Assembly (NCBI GenBank): GCA_030154265.1
Contig: JASKKH010000004.1
Location: 1-64,000, forward strand
Reading direction: 5' to 3'
Source: Clostridia bacterium
GTDB lineage: Bacteria; Bacillota; DSM-521; Neomoorellales; Neomoorellaceae
DNA length: 64,000 nt
The first letter of the stretch is position 1, and every line of letters starts with the position of its first letter. Below, one piece after another: positions 8,955 through 17,048 of the stretch. The position numbers and the translations under genes were made by a program. The notes below the pieces were generated by a model. The model saw only the letters and a list, made by a program, of their open reading frames with translations, had not been told where the DNA came from and made no database searches.

Positions 8955-9970
8955 ACCAGCTGTCGCTTAATAGATTTGCAAATAGGTTTCAACTTATTCA
9001 TCATTTTCTCAAACTGTTCAAAAGACAAAGCTTGGTTCTTATCACTTTTGGCTTCCGAGGGGTTGGGATGGGTTTCTATCAGCAAACCATCGACTTCCAT
9101 AGCCGCTGCTGCCTGCCCAACCAGTGGAACCTGGGCGGCCCTGCCCATAGCATGAGAGGGATCCAAAACAATTGGTAAATGGCTTATTTCCTTTAATAAT
9201 GCAGTTGAACATACATCTAAAGAAAACCTGGTTTGCGGCTCAAAGGTTCTAATTCCTCTTTCACACAAAATTACGTTTGGATTGCCATTCGATAAAATAA
9301 AATCAGCAGCTTGCAAAAACTCTTTAATGGTTGCCATGAATGCCCGTTTTAATAATACTGGTTTATTAATACGTCCACATCTTGAAAGCAAGTTAAAGAT
9401 ATACATAGATTTAGTCCCAATCTGAATAATGTCTGCACAATCGGCAACTTCGTCCAGGTGGGAATTATCCTTAACTTCTGTTATGATTTTCATTCCAAAT
9501 TCATTACGTACTTTGTCTAAAATTTTAAGGCCCTTTTCCTCCAAACCCTGAAATGTATATGGAGAAGTTCTGGGTTTATATGCCCCTGCCCGAAACACTT
9601 TAATATTACATTTTTCGCTTAAAAACTCTGCTGTTCTCATTACCTGGTCTTCTGATTCAACTGCACACGGACCTGCCATCATGATAGTCTTATTTGCACC
9701 AAATACCAGGTCATCCCCAAGATTGATAACTGTATTGTTTTGTTGATACTTTCTGGTACTGATTTGATATTCAGTGTCAAAGTCAATAATAGTATCTATT
9801 ATTTCTCTATAATCAGCTAATGCTGCAACATCTTTCCAACCGGAAGATGTAATTATATGAACAATCCCATTAAGTATAACCTCTTTAAATTCAATGTCGG
9901 CGTTTAACAACCAGTTTTTCAACCTTTCGAGCGAATTTTCTAACGTATTCTTTTTAAATTTAATAATCAT
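8951..9970 (-). CDS. DAHP-synthase-family enzyme (type I-beta with ferredoxin-like N-domain), divergent active site
   Basis: 339 aa, the size of the Thermotoga-type enzyme that condenses phosphoenolpyruvate with erythrose 4-phosphate. Residues 1-85 form the ferredoxin-like regulatory domain, and the barrel follows with AGPCAVES (99-106), KPRTSPYTFQG (132-142), CERGIRTFE (236-244) and DPSHAMGR (270-277). Several normally fixed spots differ: QIGTKSM (183-189) where the family has QIGARNM, LKRAF (207-211) for LKRGM, and ETH (299-301) for EVH. In a glycan operon this points to a paralogue with another aldose-phosphate substrate or a dedicated pool, rather than the shikimate enzyme. KDO8P synthase is the nearest alternative. 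Confidence 0.8.
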   Translation of the reverse strand: MIIKFKKNTLENSLERLKNWLLNADIEFKEVILNGIVHIITSSGWKDVAALADYREIIDTIIDFDTEYQISTRKYQQNNTVINLGDDLVFGANKTIMMAGPCAVESEDQVMRTAEFLSEKCNIKVFRAGAYKPRTSPYTFQGLEEKGLKILDKVRNEFGMKIITEVKDNSHLDEVADCADIIQIGTKSMYIFNLLSRCGRINKPVLLKRAFMATIKEFLQAADFILSNGNPNVILCERGIRTFEPQTRFSLDVCSTALLKEISHLPIVLDPSHAMGRAAQVPLVGQAAAAMEVDGLLIETHPNPSEAKSDKNQALSFEQFEKMMNKLKPICKSIKRQLV

Positions 9971-9990
9971 GATTTCTGCTCCTCCTTGGG

Positions 9991-11046
9991 TTATAAATGC
10001 CTTATTCTTAGTCCAAGAACATTTCTAAATAAAATATCTTGTAATCTGATAATTCCAAGACACTGTTTGTTTTCTGCAACTACCGGTACAACCGTGAAAC
10101 TTAATCCTTTTTGCTCCAGTTTCCGCAAAACACTTATTAAAGTCTTATCAGGATTAGCAATATAGGGCCGAGGGTTCATGATGTCTCTCGCCTGTAAATT
10201 TGTTAAATCAATTCTGTTTATTAAAAATTTTCGAATATCTGTGTCTGTAATGAGTCCAAGGAATTGATTTTTCTTATTAACTACACAGGTGCATCCAATC
10301 CTCTTAGTATCAATTTCAAAAGCTACTTCATTCACTGAACTTTCATCTAATACCTTTGGTAACTCGTCACCACAGCGCATAATGGCCCTTAATGGTAAAT
10401 TCAAGTTCTGCCCGACTAATTTGGCAACCTGTTTGGAATAATTATTGTCTTTTAAGATATAAGATCCGGAAACTAATACATCAATTCCCACTTCCCGAAG
10501 CAAGGCTGCTGATAAATTATTAATTCCACCATCAACATGTATTTTTGTATGAGGATACCTTTGTTTAAACTGCTGTATTTTTTCTACTACATTTTCATTA
10601 AATGTTCCGCCTGAAACACCCGGTTCAGCAGCCATAAAAAGTACATAATCAATTTCGGGTACGGCATAAAATAAGGCATCAACTGGAGTGTCCACATTTA
10701 TTGCTAATCCAAAATTACAACCCAATTTTTGTTTTAATTCCTTTAGCTGTGATAAATTGTATTTATTTTCAACATGTATACAAAAATAATCCTTTTTCCG
10801 CATATTGACTTTTGAAATATACATTTCAGGATTTTTTACTGAGAGATGAACTTCAAATGGAAGATCTGTATATTGGTAAATTAATGAGAGATCATCCAAA
10901 GATAATGTTTTCTCATTTTCGGAAACGTCATAATGTATTAAATCAATTCCAATATTTGATAAAGCAACCAGTGTCTCTTTAAATTTTTTATTTTGCCCAC
11001 AAGAGGCCAGTAGAGAATATGAGATTTTAGGGATGTTTTTGAACAT
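9991..11046 (-). CDS. Ribulose-phosphate 3-epimerase-like barrel fused to a CBS pair
   Basis: 351 aa fusion. Residues 1-215 are a ribulose-5-phosphate 3-epimerase-type TIM barrel with all four metal ligands in place: His38 and Asp40 (LIHYD), His67 (EVHLSV) and Asp172 (HVDGGIN). A phosphate-loop-like EPGVSGGTF is also seen. Residues about 220-351 form two CBS repeats (TCVVNKKNQFLGLITDTDIR, then ARDIMNPRP and VVAENKQCLGIIRLQDIL), as found at the C-terminus of arabinose-5-phosphate isomerase (KdsD). Epimerases do not normally carry CBS domains, which bind adenosyl ligands. It probably supplies a pentose phosphate to the next enzymes in the operon. Confidence 0.82.
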   Translation of the reverse strand: MFKNIPKISYSLLASCGQNKKFKETLVALSNIGIDLIHYDVSENEKTLSLDDLSLIYQYTDLPFEVHLSVKNPEMYISKVNMRKKDYFCIHVENKYNLSQLKELKQKLGCNFGLAINVDTPVDALFYAVPEIDYVLFMAAEPGVSGGTFNENVVEKIQQFKQRYPHTKIHVDGGINNLSAALLREVGIDVLVSGSYILKDNNYSKQVAKLVGQNLNLPLRAIMRCGDELPKVLDESSVNEVAFEIDTKRIGCTCVVNKKNQFLGLITDTDIRKFLINRIDLTNLQARDIMNPRPYIANPDKTLISVLRKLEQKGLSFTVVPVVAENKQCLGIIRLQDILFRNVLGLRIRHL

Positions 11047-11049
11047 CTC

Positions 11050-11682
11050 TTAAAACTCCTTATGCTTTTTTAATATCTCCTTTATACCCAGACCACTATC
11101 AATAGCTTTCATAATATCAACTTCATCATTTATTGTTTTGATAACGCGTTTTTCTACCTCGCAACGTTGTGGCCCGGGAATGATAACTATACCGTCCTTG
11201 TCACCAAAAGCCCAATCTCCTGGACTAATCTGCACTTCCTTAATCTTGATCTTGATGTCGGTAGCTTTGACTCGCCCTCTCCCCTTAATATCACGGGGAG
11301 AATATCCTTCTGCAAAGATTAACAAGTCTATTAAGTTCTGGGTGAAGGCACTGTCGCGAGTTAACCCTCCTATAATTACACCACCTAACTTTTGCCGGAT
11401 GGCAATCCTAGACATTAATTCGCCGAAATAGGCAAACTCTGAACTACCTTCCACACACAATATTTCCCCTGGCAAAAAAGTCTCTAGAAAGCCTAGACCT
11501 TTGGCTATATTCTCATCTGAAGTTTCTATTGTTTCTAATTGTATAGTTCTAACTCTTCCGTAAAACTTTTTATAAGGATTATTTAAAAGTAAACCATCAA
11601 TAACTTGGCTTCTGAAACCCATCTTATCTAATTCATCCGAAAACATTCCCGAGCATCCATGTTTGATAATCTGACTTTGCAT
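11050..11682 (-). CDS. RraA-like aldolase/decarboxylase family protein
   Basis: 210 aa, member of the RraA-like / 4-hydroxy-4-methyl-2-oxoglutarate aldolase family. The signature is GGVIIGGLTRDS (about residues 100-111), with the Arg-Asp pair that binds metal and substrate, and GDWAFGDKDGIVIIP near residue 155. Bacterial family members cleave branched keto acids to pyruvate or decarboxylate oxaloacetate; others bind RNase E without catalysis. In this operon a keto-acid lyase or aldolase is more likely, perhaps giving or taking pyruvate for the TPP carboligase. It is separated by only 3 nt from the epimerase-CBS gene. Confidence 0.75.
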   Translation of the reverse strand: MQSQIIKHGCSGMFSDELDKMGFRSQVIDGLLLNNPYKKFYGRVRTIQLETIETSDENIAKGLGFLETFLPGEILCVEGSSEFAYFGELMSRIAIRQKLGGVIIGGLTRDSAFTQNLIDLLIFAEGYSPRDIKGRGRVKATDIKIKIKEVQISPGDWAFGDKDGIVIIPGPQRCEVEKRVIKTINDEVDIMKAIDSGLGIKEILKKHKEF

Positions 11683-11702
11683 AATTATATCTCCTCATTT
11701 AT

Positions 11703-12479
11703 TTATTCCCATACTTTCCAAGGGGCTCTATCAGACTGCCATAATTCTTCTAAATGATTTTTATCCCGGAGCGTATCCATTGGATGCCAGAAACCGGTAT
11801 GCTTATAAGCCATTAACTGACCATCCCGTGCGAGGTTTTCCAAAGGTTCTCTCTCTAAAACAGTGTTATCATCTACTAGGTATCCAAAAACCTCCGGCTG
11901 CATTATAAAAAAGCCGGCATTGATCCATAAGTTATCACCTTTTGGCTTCTCTTGGAATCCTTTAACTTGGTTATTTTCCGCTAAATCTAAAGCTCCAAAT
12001 CTTCCACCGAGTTGAGTAGCTGTTACTGTAGCCAGTTTTCCATGGGATTTGTGATATTCTACTAATTTCTGGATATTGACATCAGAAACCCCGTCCCCAT
12101 AAGTCAGCATAAAGGTTTCATTCTCAATATAAGGCTGAATTCTCTTCACTCGACCACCTGTCATGGTCTCAATTCCCGTGTCCACTAAAGTAACTCTCCA
12201 TGGTTCGGCTGAGTGATTGTGAATAATCTTTGCATTATCATACCTGAAGTCAAATGTTATATTTGATTCGTGTAAAAAATAATGAGCAAAATAGTCTTTT
12301 ATGCAATAACCTTTATATCCCAAGCAAATAATAAAATCATTAAAACCATGGTAAGAATATAATTTCATGATATGCCAGAGAATAGGCCTTTCCCCAATTT
12401 CAATCATAGGTTTCGGCCTCAGATGAGACTCTTCACTTATCCTGGTTCCAAAACCACCGGCAAGTATGACTACCTGCAT
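11703..12479 (-). CDS. rfbF: Glucose-1-phosphate cytidylyltransferase
   Basis: 258 aa nucleotidyltransferase making CDP-glucose from CTP and glucose 1-phosphate, the first step of the CDP-dideoxysugar route. The N-terminal LAGGFGTRISEESHLRPKPM is the RfbF form of the nucleotide-binding loop; LTYGDGVSDV holds the metal-binding Asp, and FQEKPKGDNLWINAGFF and GFWHPMDTLRDKN are family signatures. Length is normal. Start ATG with AAGGAG upstream. It is the first gene of the operon that ends with rfbG-rfbH; eight gene junctions here are short or overlapping. Confidence 0.93.
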   Translation of the reverse strand: MQVVILAGGFGTRISEESHLRPKPMIEIGERPILWHIMKLYSYHGFNDFIICLGYKGYCIKDYFAHYFLHESNITFDFRYDNAKIIHNHSAEPWRVTLVDTGIETMTGGRVKRIQPYIENETFMLTYGDGVSDVNIQKLVEYHKSHGKLATVTATQLGGRFGALDLAENNQVKGFQEKPKGDNLWINAGFFIMQPEVFGYLVDDNTVLEREPLENLARDGQLMAYKHTGFWHPMDTLRDKNHLEELWQSDRAPWKVWE

Positions 12480-12581
12480 GTTGAAACCCGCTCCTTATTT
12501 AAATGATGATTTCCTCAAGTTACTCATTGATTAAATACGGTTGATGGGGACACTACACTTTTATATTTTGTAGGGCTTTAC

Positions 12582-12606
12582 GAAGGGTTTTTAATTGACA
12601 CCCTTC
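12582..12606. repeat. Inverted repeat upstream of the rfbF operon
   Basis: Seven-base arms GAAGGGT and ACCCTTC with an 11-nt AT-rich centre lie about 100 nt upstream of rfbF and 20 nt past the preceding glycosyltransferase stop. There is no T-run directly after either arm, so it is a poor terminator. It could be an operator or mark the boundary of two transcription units. Confidence 0.35.
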
Positions 12607-12626
12607 AAGTCAAGCCATTAATTATT

Positions 12627-13742
12627 TTAAGATAAACATGAGTTATATCCCTGCCATGTTTTTCGGGCACATTCATCCCAGGTGAAAGTTCTTACCCTTG
12701 CAAATCCTTTTTGACGAAGAGTTTCCCCCAAAGTCGGATCTATCGCCAGCAATTTCATAGCTTCAACCCAACCATTCAAATCATCAGGATTAATTAATAT
12801 TCCCGCATCTCCTACAATTTCGGGAAGAGACGCTTTATTTGATGAAAGTACCGGAGTACCGCAGGCCATTGCTTCCAGTACAGGAAGACCAAATCCTTCA
12901 AAATATGATGGGAACAAAAGTGCTGCTGAGTTACGATACAAAGGAGGTAAATCATCTATAGGAACAAACCCTGTTACAATTGGTATTTCAGACATTTTGT
13001 CCATAATCTTCCTCATAGCCTGCGTCGGAGAATCATTTCCCACAAAAACAAGTTGATATTTGTCTGATATTTTCTTTGAAAACTCAGAATAAGTACGCAG
13101 AATTGTTTCACAATTTTTCCGCCAGTCAAAACCACCAACATAGAGAAAATATGGTAATTTAATTCCGTACTTTTGTAATACTATCGAATCTTTGTCTTTA
13201 ACAATTGGAGTAAAAAACTGATGGTCTACTCCCTCATGTGTTACAAACACCTTAGCCGACGGTAATGAAAAAAATTTTATTAAATCTTGCTTGGTAGCAT
13301 AAGAGTTAGCTATTATTTTATCAACAAAAAACAACAGAGGTTTTACATTTTCTTCTATAAAAGTTTTTTCCCTAGGATAATGGTTTGGAAAATGTAGAGG
13401 AATTACATCATGAATGGTTACAACTACTTTTGTTCCCTGTTTTTTTATCTGTTTAAGGTCAGCAAGAGTATATATAGGATGGTAATAATCTGTAATATGC
13501 AGCACATCAACTCGATCTTTTTTAATTAACCCCGAAAGGCCTCCTTCTTTGCTATTAACTAAATGCAGTACAACTTGTTGTTTAGAGAAAGGTATAGTAA
13601 AATTACCTAAGCTGCGGTAAAGGTAGTATGAATGACAAATCGGGGAGTCGAGAAAAGCTTTTAGTAAGTTTCTTGTATATACTCCGATGCCACGAAATTG
13701 GTGACCTGTTACCAAGGGATTAATGTCAATACCAATCTTCAC
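12627..13742 (-). CDS. Glycosyltransferase family 4 (GT-B fold)
   Basis: 371 aa retaining transferase. The N-terminal domain begins IGIDINPLVTGHQFRGIGVY, as in mannosyltransferase-type GT4 enzymes. The C-terminal donor domain shows YVGGFDWRKN (about 206-215), the EX7E motif EGFGLPVLE (about 293-301) and ACGTPVLSSNKASLPEIVGDAG. It overlaps the upstream GT2 gene by 4 nt, so translation is coupled. It probably adds a hexose (mannose-type donor is typical) to the surface glycan built by this island; the linkage is unknown. Confidence 0.85.
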   Translation of the reverse strand: MKIGIDINPLVTGHQFRGIGVYTRNLLKAFLDSPICHSYYLYRSLGNFTIPFSKQQVVLHLVNSKEGGLSGLIKKDRVDVLHITDYYHPIYTLADLKQIKKQGTKVVVTIHDVIPLHFPNHYPREKTFIEENVKPLLFFVDKIIANSYATKQDLIKFFSLPSAKVFVTHEGVDHQFFTPIVKDKDSIVLQKYGIKLPYFLYVGGFDWRKNCETILRTYSEFSKKISDKYQLVFVGNDSPTQAMRKIMDKMSEIPIVTGFVPIDDLPPLYRNSAALLFPSYFEGFGLPVLEAMACGTPVLSSNKASLPEIVGDAGILINPDDLNGWVEAMKLLAIDPTLGETLRQKGFARVRTFTWDECARKTWQGYNSCLS

Positions 13743-14542
13743 TGTGGATCACCAGGGTAATCGAAACCCCCTTTTAGTTCTAAAAATTTAGCAATTTTAA
13801 TAAATTCATAGAAGGCTGACAAATAACAAAGAACATACCCGTGGAGTCCATCTTTAAATCCTTCCTTCTGGTGATACATTTCATTAAATTTTTTTGAAAA
13901 AACTTTAAATAAATCTTTTTCAGAAAAGGAAGTATTAGCATTGGTCTTAAACATTTCCAGTGCATCTAAATCAGTGTAATTATTAAATTTTTTTAGATAT
14001 TGGTGAAGAGAATGATAACTATAGTGTTTAACATGTCCTCGTGATAATTCTTTGACAATATAAGGAACAACCGTAAAATTTTCATGTACTTCTCGATGAA
14101 TAACTCGTACGGAATCCTTTCGAAATAATCGCAATTTTGGCGACGGATACCACCCGCAATACCTAATCCATTTTCCGAGGAAAAAATTTTTGTAGAGTAA
14201 ACAGAACCCACGTGTTTCACCAGGTGATACTAAAACCTCCTGAATTTCTTCTACCAACTCCGGTTCTATTTCTGTATCAGCTTCTAGAAGCAGAATCCAA
14301 TTATTAGAACATAAGTTAATTGCATTTTCCCATTGCTTTGCAAATCCTGGCCAGGGTCGATAATACACTTTAGCCCCTGCTTCTTCTCCTATCTGGACGG
14401 TACGGTCAGTACTTCCAGCATCCACGATAATAATTTCATCAACCCATGCAATACTCTTCAGACAGCGATGTAAATTTCTTTCTTCATTAAGTGTGATAAT
14501 AGCTGCGGAAACTTTTTCTCTCCTGGGATAATTATCTTTCAT
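13739..14542 (-). CDS. Glycosyltransferase family 2 (WaaE/KdtX-like)
   Basis: 267 aa. The GT2 start is clear: SAAIITLNEERNLHRCLKSI, VDEIIIVDAGSTDRT. LLLEADTEIEPEL (about residue 90) supplies the DXD metal site, and the PSPKLRLFRKDSVR and HREVHENF segments are characteristic of the WaaE/KdtX group of lipopolysaccharide-core glucosyltransferases. Such genes also occur in Gram-positive glycan clusters. It overlaps the following GT4 gene by 4 nt. Donor sugar not assignable. Confidence 0.83.
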   Translation of the reverse strand: MKDNYPRREKVSAAIITLNEERNLHRCLKSIAWVDEIIIVDAGSTDRTVQIGEEAGAKVYYRPWPGFAKQWENAINLCSNNWILLLEADTEIEPELVEEIQEVLVSPGETRGFCLLYKNFFLGKWIRYCGWYPSPKLRLFRKDSVRVIHREVHENFTVVPYIVKELSRGHVKHYSYHSLHQYLKKFNNYTDLDALEMFKTNANTSFSEKDLFKVFSKKFNEMYHQKEGFKDGLHGYVLCYLSAFYEFIKIAKFLELKGGFDYPGDPQ

Positions 14543-14613
14543 AAAATTCAGCCACCTTGTCTCTAATATATTTTAAATTCCACCGTAACGGAAAAATGCA
14601 TGATAAAAAAAAG

Positions 14614-15705
14614 TTACTTTCTGTTCAGCAACCGTTTTGAAATCTTAAACGCAATTTTTTCAATTGAATATTTTTGCTCAACATATTTCCTTGCTTCAAA
14701 ACCTTTCCGTTTTACATCGTAACGATTTTCCGCAACATAACGCATTTTCTGCCGAAGTGCTTTTTTGTCAACTATTGCCCATCTAGCTCCCGGACACCAA
14801 TAGTCCTTTATTTCCTCCAGTCCCAGAACTTCTACCAAGAAACTATTTCGGGAATTTAAAAATTCGGTATGTCCCGACCATCTGAGGGCAATTACCGGTA
14901 CCCCACAGGCCATTGCCTCCATAGCCGGTAAGTTCCAGCCTTCACCACGAGAGGCGGAAACATAACATGTAGCCTTCTGATATAATTCAGGCAAATCGGA
15001 ATAAGGAATTATCTCTTTTTTCAGTCTAATAGCTCCCCCTTTGGGATATTTTTTGAAAACAGACTGGAGCAGGTTAGAAAGGGTTTTTCCTTGGGGATCA
15101 TACCGTCCTCCATTTTCATAAGCTTTGATGACCAATTCAACAGGTTCTAAACAATCGAATTCTTCACTAAAAGCTTCCAGCAGAACATCACACCCTTTTC
15201 GCGGTATCAATTCAAAGCTTGAAATAAAGGTAACTTTCTTCTTTGAATTGGTACTCTTAGCAGGTTTAAAATGGTTAGTGTCCACTCCCAAATGCATAAT
15301 ATGAAGTTTTTCTTTTCTGACCCCGCAAGTTAGAAAAGTCTCGTAATTAAAACGTGAAGGGATCCAAACTTCATCCATACTGTTGCATTTTTCAACCCAC
15401 TTTTTATCGACTTTATCAGCCTCAGTCATTGTAAATCCTACGTTATAGTATTTTGAATTGGCTTCAAACATATGGGCCGGACAAAAAAATATTTGAACTG
15501 ATCCAGGAGGTGGAAGAGGATTCTTCTCCATATTTTTCAGTCTGGATTCATTGATTGGATCTTTAATTAAAGTATTTAATGATCTGAAGGGTCGTAAGGT
15601 AACTTTCCAGCCTAAATCCTCCAAAGCAAGTAAAATTCTTCGCTGCATTTCGCCATAACCAGATGCATCCAAACCAGGCGGCCCTATAGCTAAAAGCTCC
15701 ATCAT
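14614..15705 (-). CDS. Glycosyltransferase family 4-like, paralogue of the 25618-26730 gene
   Basis: 363 aa GT-B transferase. SGYGEMQRRI near the N-terminus, MDEVWIPSRFNYETF (about 129-143), FISSFELIPRKGCDVLLEAF and the EX7E motif EGWNLPAME (about 258-266) are visible. The same order of motifs is found in the product of 25618-26730 (MDEVWVPSTFNRDTF, IPRKGYDILLEAY, EGWNFPVLE), and both lie directly after an rmd-type gene, so they are copies of one module. Start: first of two adjacent ATGs, with GGGAGAG upstream. It is followed by a 133-nt AT-rich spacer on the rmd side, in which I see no gene. Confidence 0.83.
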   Translation of the reverse strand: MMELLAIGPPGLDASGYGEMQRRILLALEDLGWKVTLRPFRSLNTLIKDPINESRLKNMEKNPLPPPGSVQIFFCPAHMFEANSKYYNVGFTMTEADKVDKKWVEKCNSMDEVWIPSRFNYETFLTCGVRKEKLHIMHLGVDTNHFKPAKSTNSKKKVTFISSFELIPRKGCDVLLEAFSEEFDCLEPVELVIKAYENGGRYDPQGKTLSNLLQSVFKKYPKGGAIRLKKEIIPYSDLPELYQKATCYVSASRGEGWNLPAMEAMACGVPVIALRWSGHTEFLNSRNSFLVEVLGLEEIKDYWCPGARWAIVDKKALRQKMRYVAENRYDVKRKGFEARKYVEQKYSIEKIAFKISKRLLNRK

Positions 15706-15838
15706 ACTCTCTCCCTTTTTATATTAACTCACAATCCCAAAATATAAGTGTTTTATCTCTAATTGGGTTCAGTTCGTTTTTTTACAAAAAAATATCTATT
15801 TCTACAACACAAACAAAACAATAAAATTACTAATATGT

Positions 15839-16795
15839 TTAGCAAACCCTGTCTCTCCAATAATTCAGTAGATCTGTAATTGTTTTTTTAAGGGAGATTT
15901 CCGGTTTCCAACCTGTCTGTTTGTTAAATTTTGAATAATCACCCAAGAGGATGGGAACATCAGAAGGACGCAATCTTGATTCATCTACTTCTACTGTGAT
16001 TTTTTGGTTAGATAAAGCTAGAATCATATCCAATAGCTCTTTAATTTTTATTGCTATACCAGAAGCAATATTATATACTTCACCTGGAACACCGTATTCA
16101 AGTGCCAACCAATACCCTCGAACCGTATCTCTAACATCAGTAAAATCTCTTTTAGCTTCTAAGTTACCTACTTTTATTACCGGTTTCCTTAAGCCTTTTT
16201 CTATTTCAGCAACCTGCTTGCAGAAATTGGAAGTGACAAACATTTCTCCTCGCCGTGGTCCCGTATGATTAAAGGCTCTTGTTCTAACTATATGAAGACC
16301 GTAAGAGGCTTGATACTGATATCCTAAAAGATCCTGTGCGACCTTACTTACTCCATAAGGACTTAAAGGGCGTAATGGATTTTTTTCTTTAATGGGTGTT
16401 TCCTCGGGGTAAACCATCCCATATTCCTCAGAAGAGCACGCAATTTGAATCTTTACTGGGTTATTACATGACCTAACAGCCTCAAAAATATTTAATTCAC
16501 TTAGAATATTATTTTGTAATGTCTCTTCTGGCGCTCCCCAGGAAGTAGGAACAAAACTCTGGGCTGCAAGATGGAAAATTCTGTCCGGTCTAACAGTTTC
16601 TATTACCTTTCTGACAGCAAAGGGGTCTAGTAAATTACATTCAACCAGATTGATCTTATCTAATAGGTGCTCAATATTGTCCAATTTACTCCTTACTCTA
16701 ACAGTTCCGAAAACTTCCACATCTTGCTGATTAAGAGCATACTCAGCAAGATGGCTGCCTGCAAATCCTGTAATTCCTGTAATCAATATTTTCAT
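15839..16795 (-). CDS. rmd: GDP-4-keto-6-deoxymannose reductase / GDP-mannose dehydratase family (RMD-like)
   Basis: 318 aa extended SDR. The Rossmann motif is ILITGITGFAGSHLAEYAL (residues 3-21) and the active-site region is CSSEEYGMVYPEETP with YGVSK (about 122-150). The length, SSEEYG and VGNLEAKRDFTDVRD resemble GDP-6-deoxy-D-lyxo-4-hexulose reductase, which makes GDP-D-rhamnose, more than the longer dehydratase GMD. No separate gmd is in the window, so the keto intermediate must come from elsewhere, or this enzyme acts as the dehydratase. A truncated copy lies at 26751-26990. Upstream lies a wrecked manC, so this copy has lost its original operon partner. Confidence 0.8.
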   Translation of the reverse strand: MKILITGITGFAGSHLAEYALNQQDVEVFGTVRVRSKLDNIEHLLDKINLVECNLLDPFAVRKVIETVRPDRIFHLAAQSFVPTSWGAPEETLQNNILSELNIFEAVRSCNNPVKIQIACSSEEYGMVYPEETPIKEKNPLRPLSPYGVSKVAQDLLGYQYQASYGLHIVRTRAFNHTGPRRGEMFVTSNFCKQVAEIEKGLRKPVIKVGNLEAKRDFTDVRDTVRGYWLALEYGVPGEVYNIASGIAIKIKELLDMILALSNQKITVEVDESRLRPSDVPILLGDYSKFNKQTGWKPEISLKKTITDLLNYWRDRVC

Positions 16796-16802
16796 TTTTT
16801 AT

Positions 16803-16976
16803 CTAACCTTCTTTCTTTTCTCCTTCGTATTGGTCTGTTAACCTGATAACGGCTTTGGGATGATTTGTAGGACATTTCAAATAATCTGATGCAATTTCAT
16901 CCATAATTCTATGGAGATCCAGGGTTCTTTCTCCTAAAACTTTCCATTACCCCATATCATCCCAAAAGAAATTCCC
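16803..16976 (-). pseudogene. Remnant of manC (mannose-1-phosphate guanylyltransferase C-terminus)
   Basis: Two pieces of a ManC reading frame survive directly upstream of rmd. The first reads GNFFWDDMG followed by a stop where the intact gene at 26987-28429 reads GNFSWDDLGDW. The second reads LDLHRIMDEIA to CPTNHPKAVIRLTDQYEGEK, matching the cupin end HRIMASEELVLFEVSTSH and VIRLNDRYGREKKEG of that gene. About 100 internal codons are missing, and there is a TAG at 16803. The piece keeps the same position relative to rmd as the intact manC has to the broken rmd in the other island. Confidence 0.82.
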
Positions 16977-17048
16977 TCAAATCAAATTTAAAGTGAAGCC
17001 ATTTATTATTCATCTTATTCATATAATTTATTTTGGTTAAAAAATCTT

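Noticed and set aside
8951-11046. A complete Kdo pathway (KdsD, KdsA, KdsC)
   Set aside because: The barrel is an epimerase and not a SIS-type isomerase, the condensing enzyme has the DAHP-synthase N-terminal domain, and no CMP-Kdo synthetase is present. Only an analogy remains.
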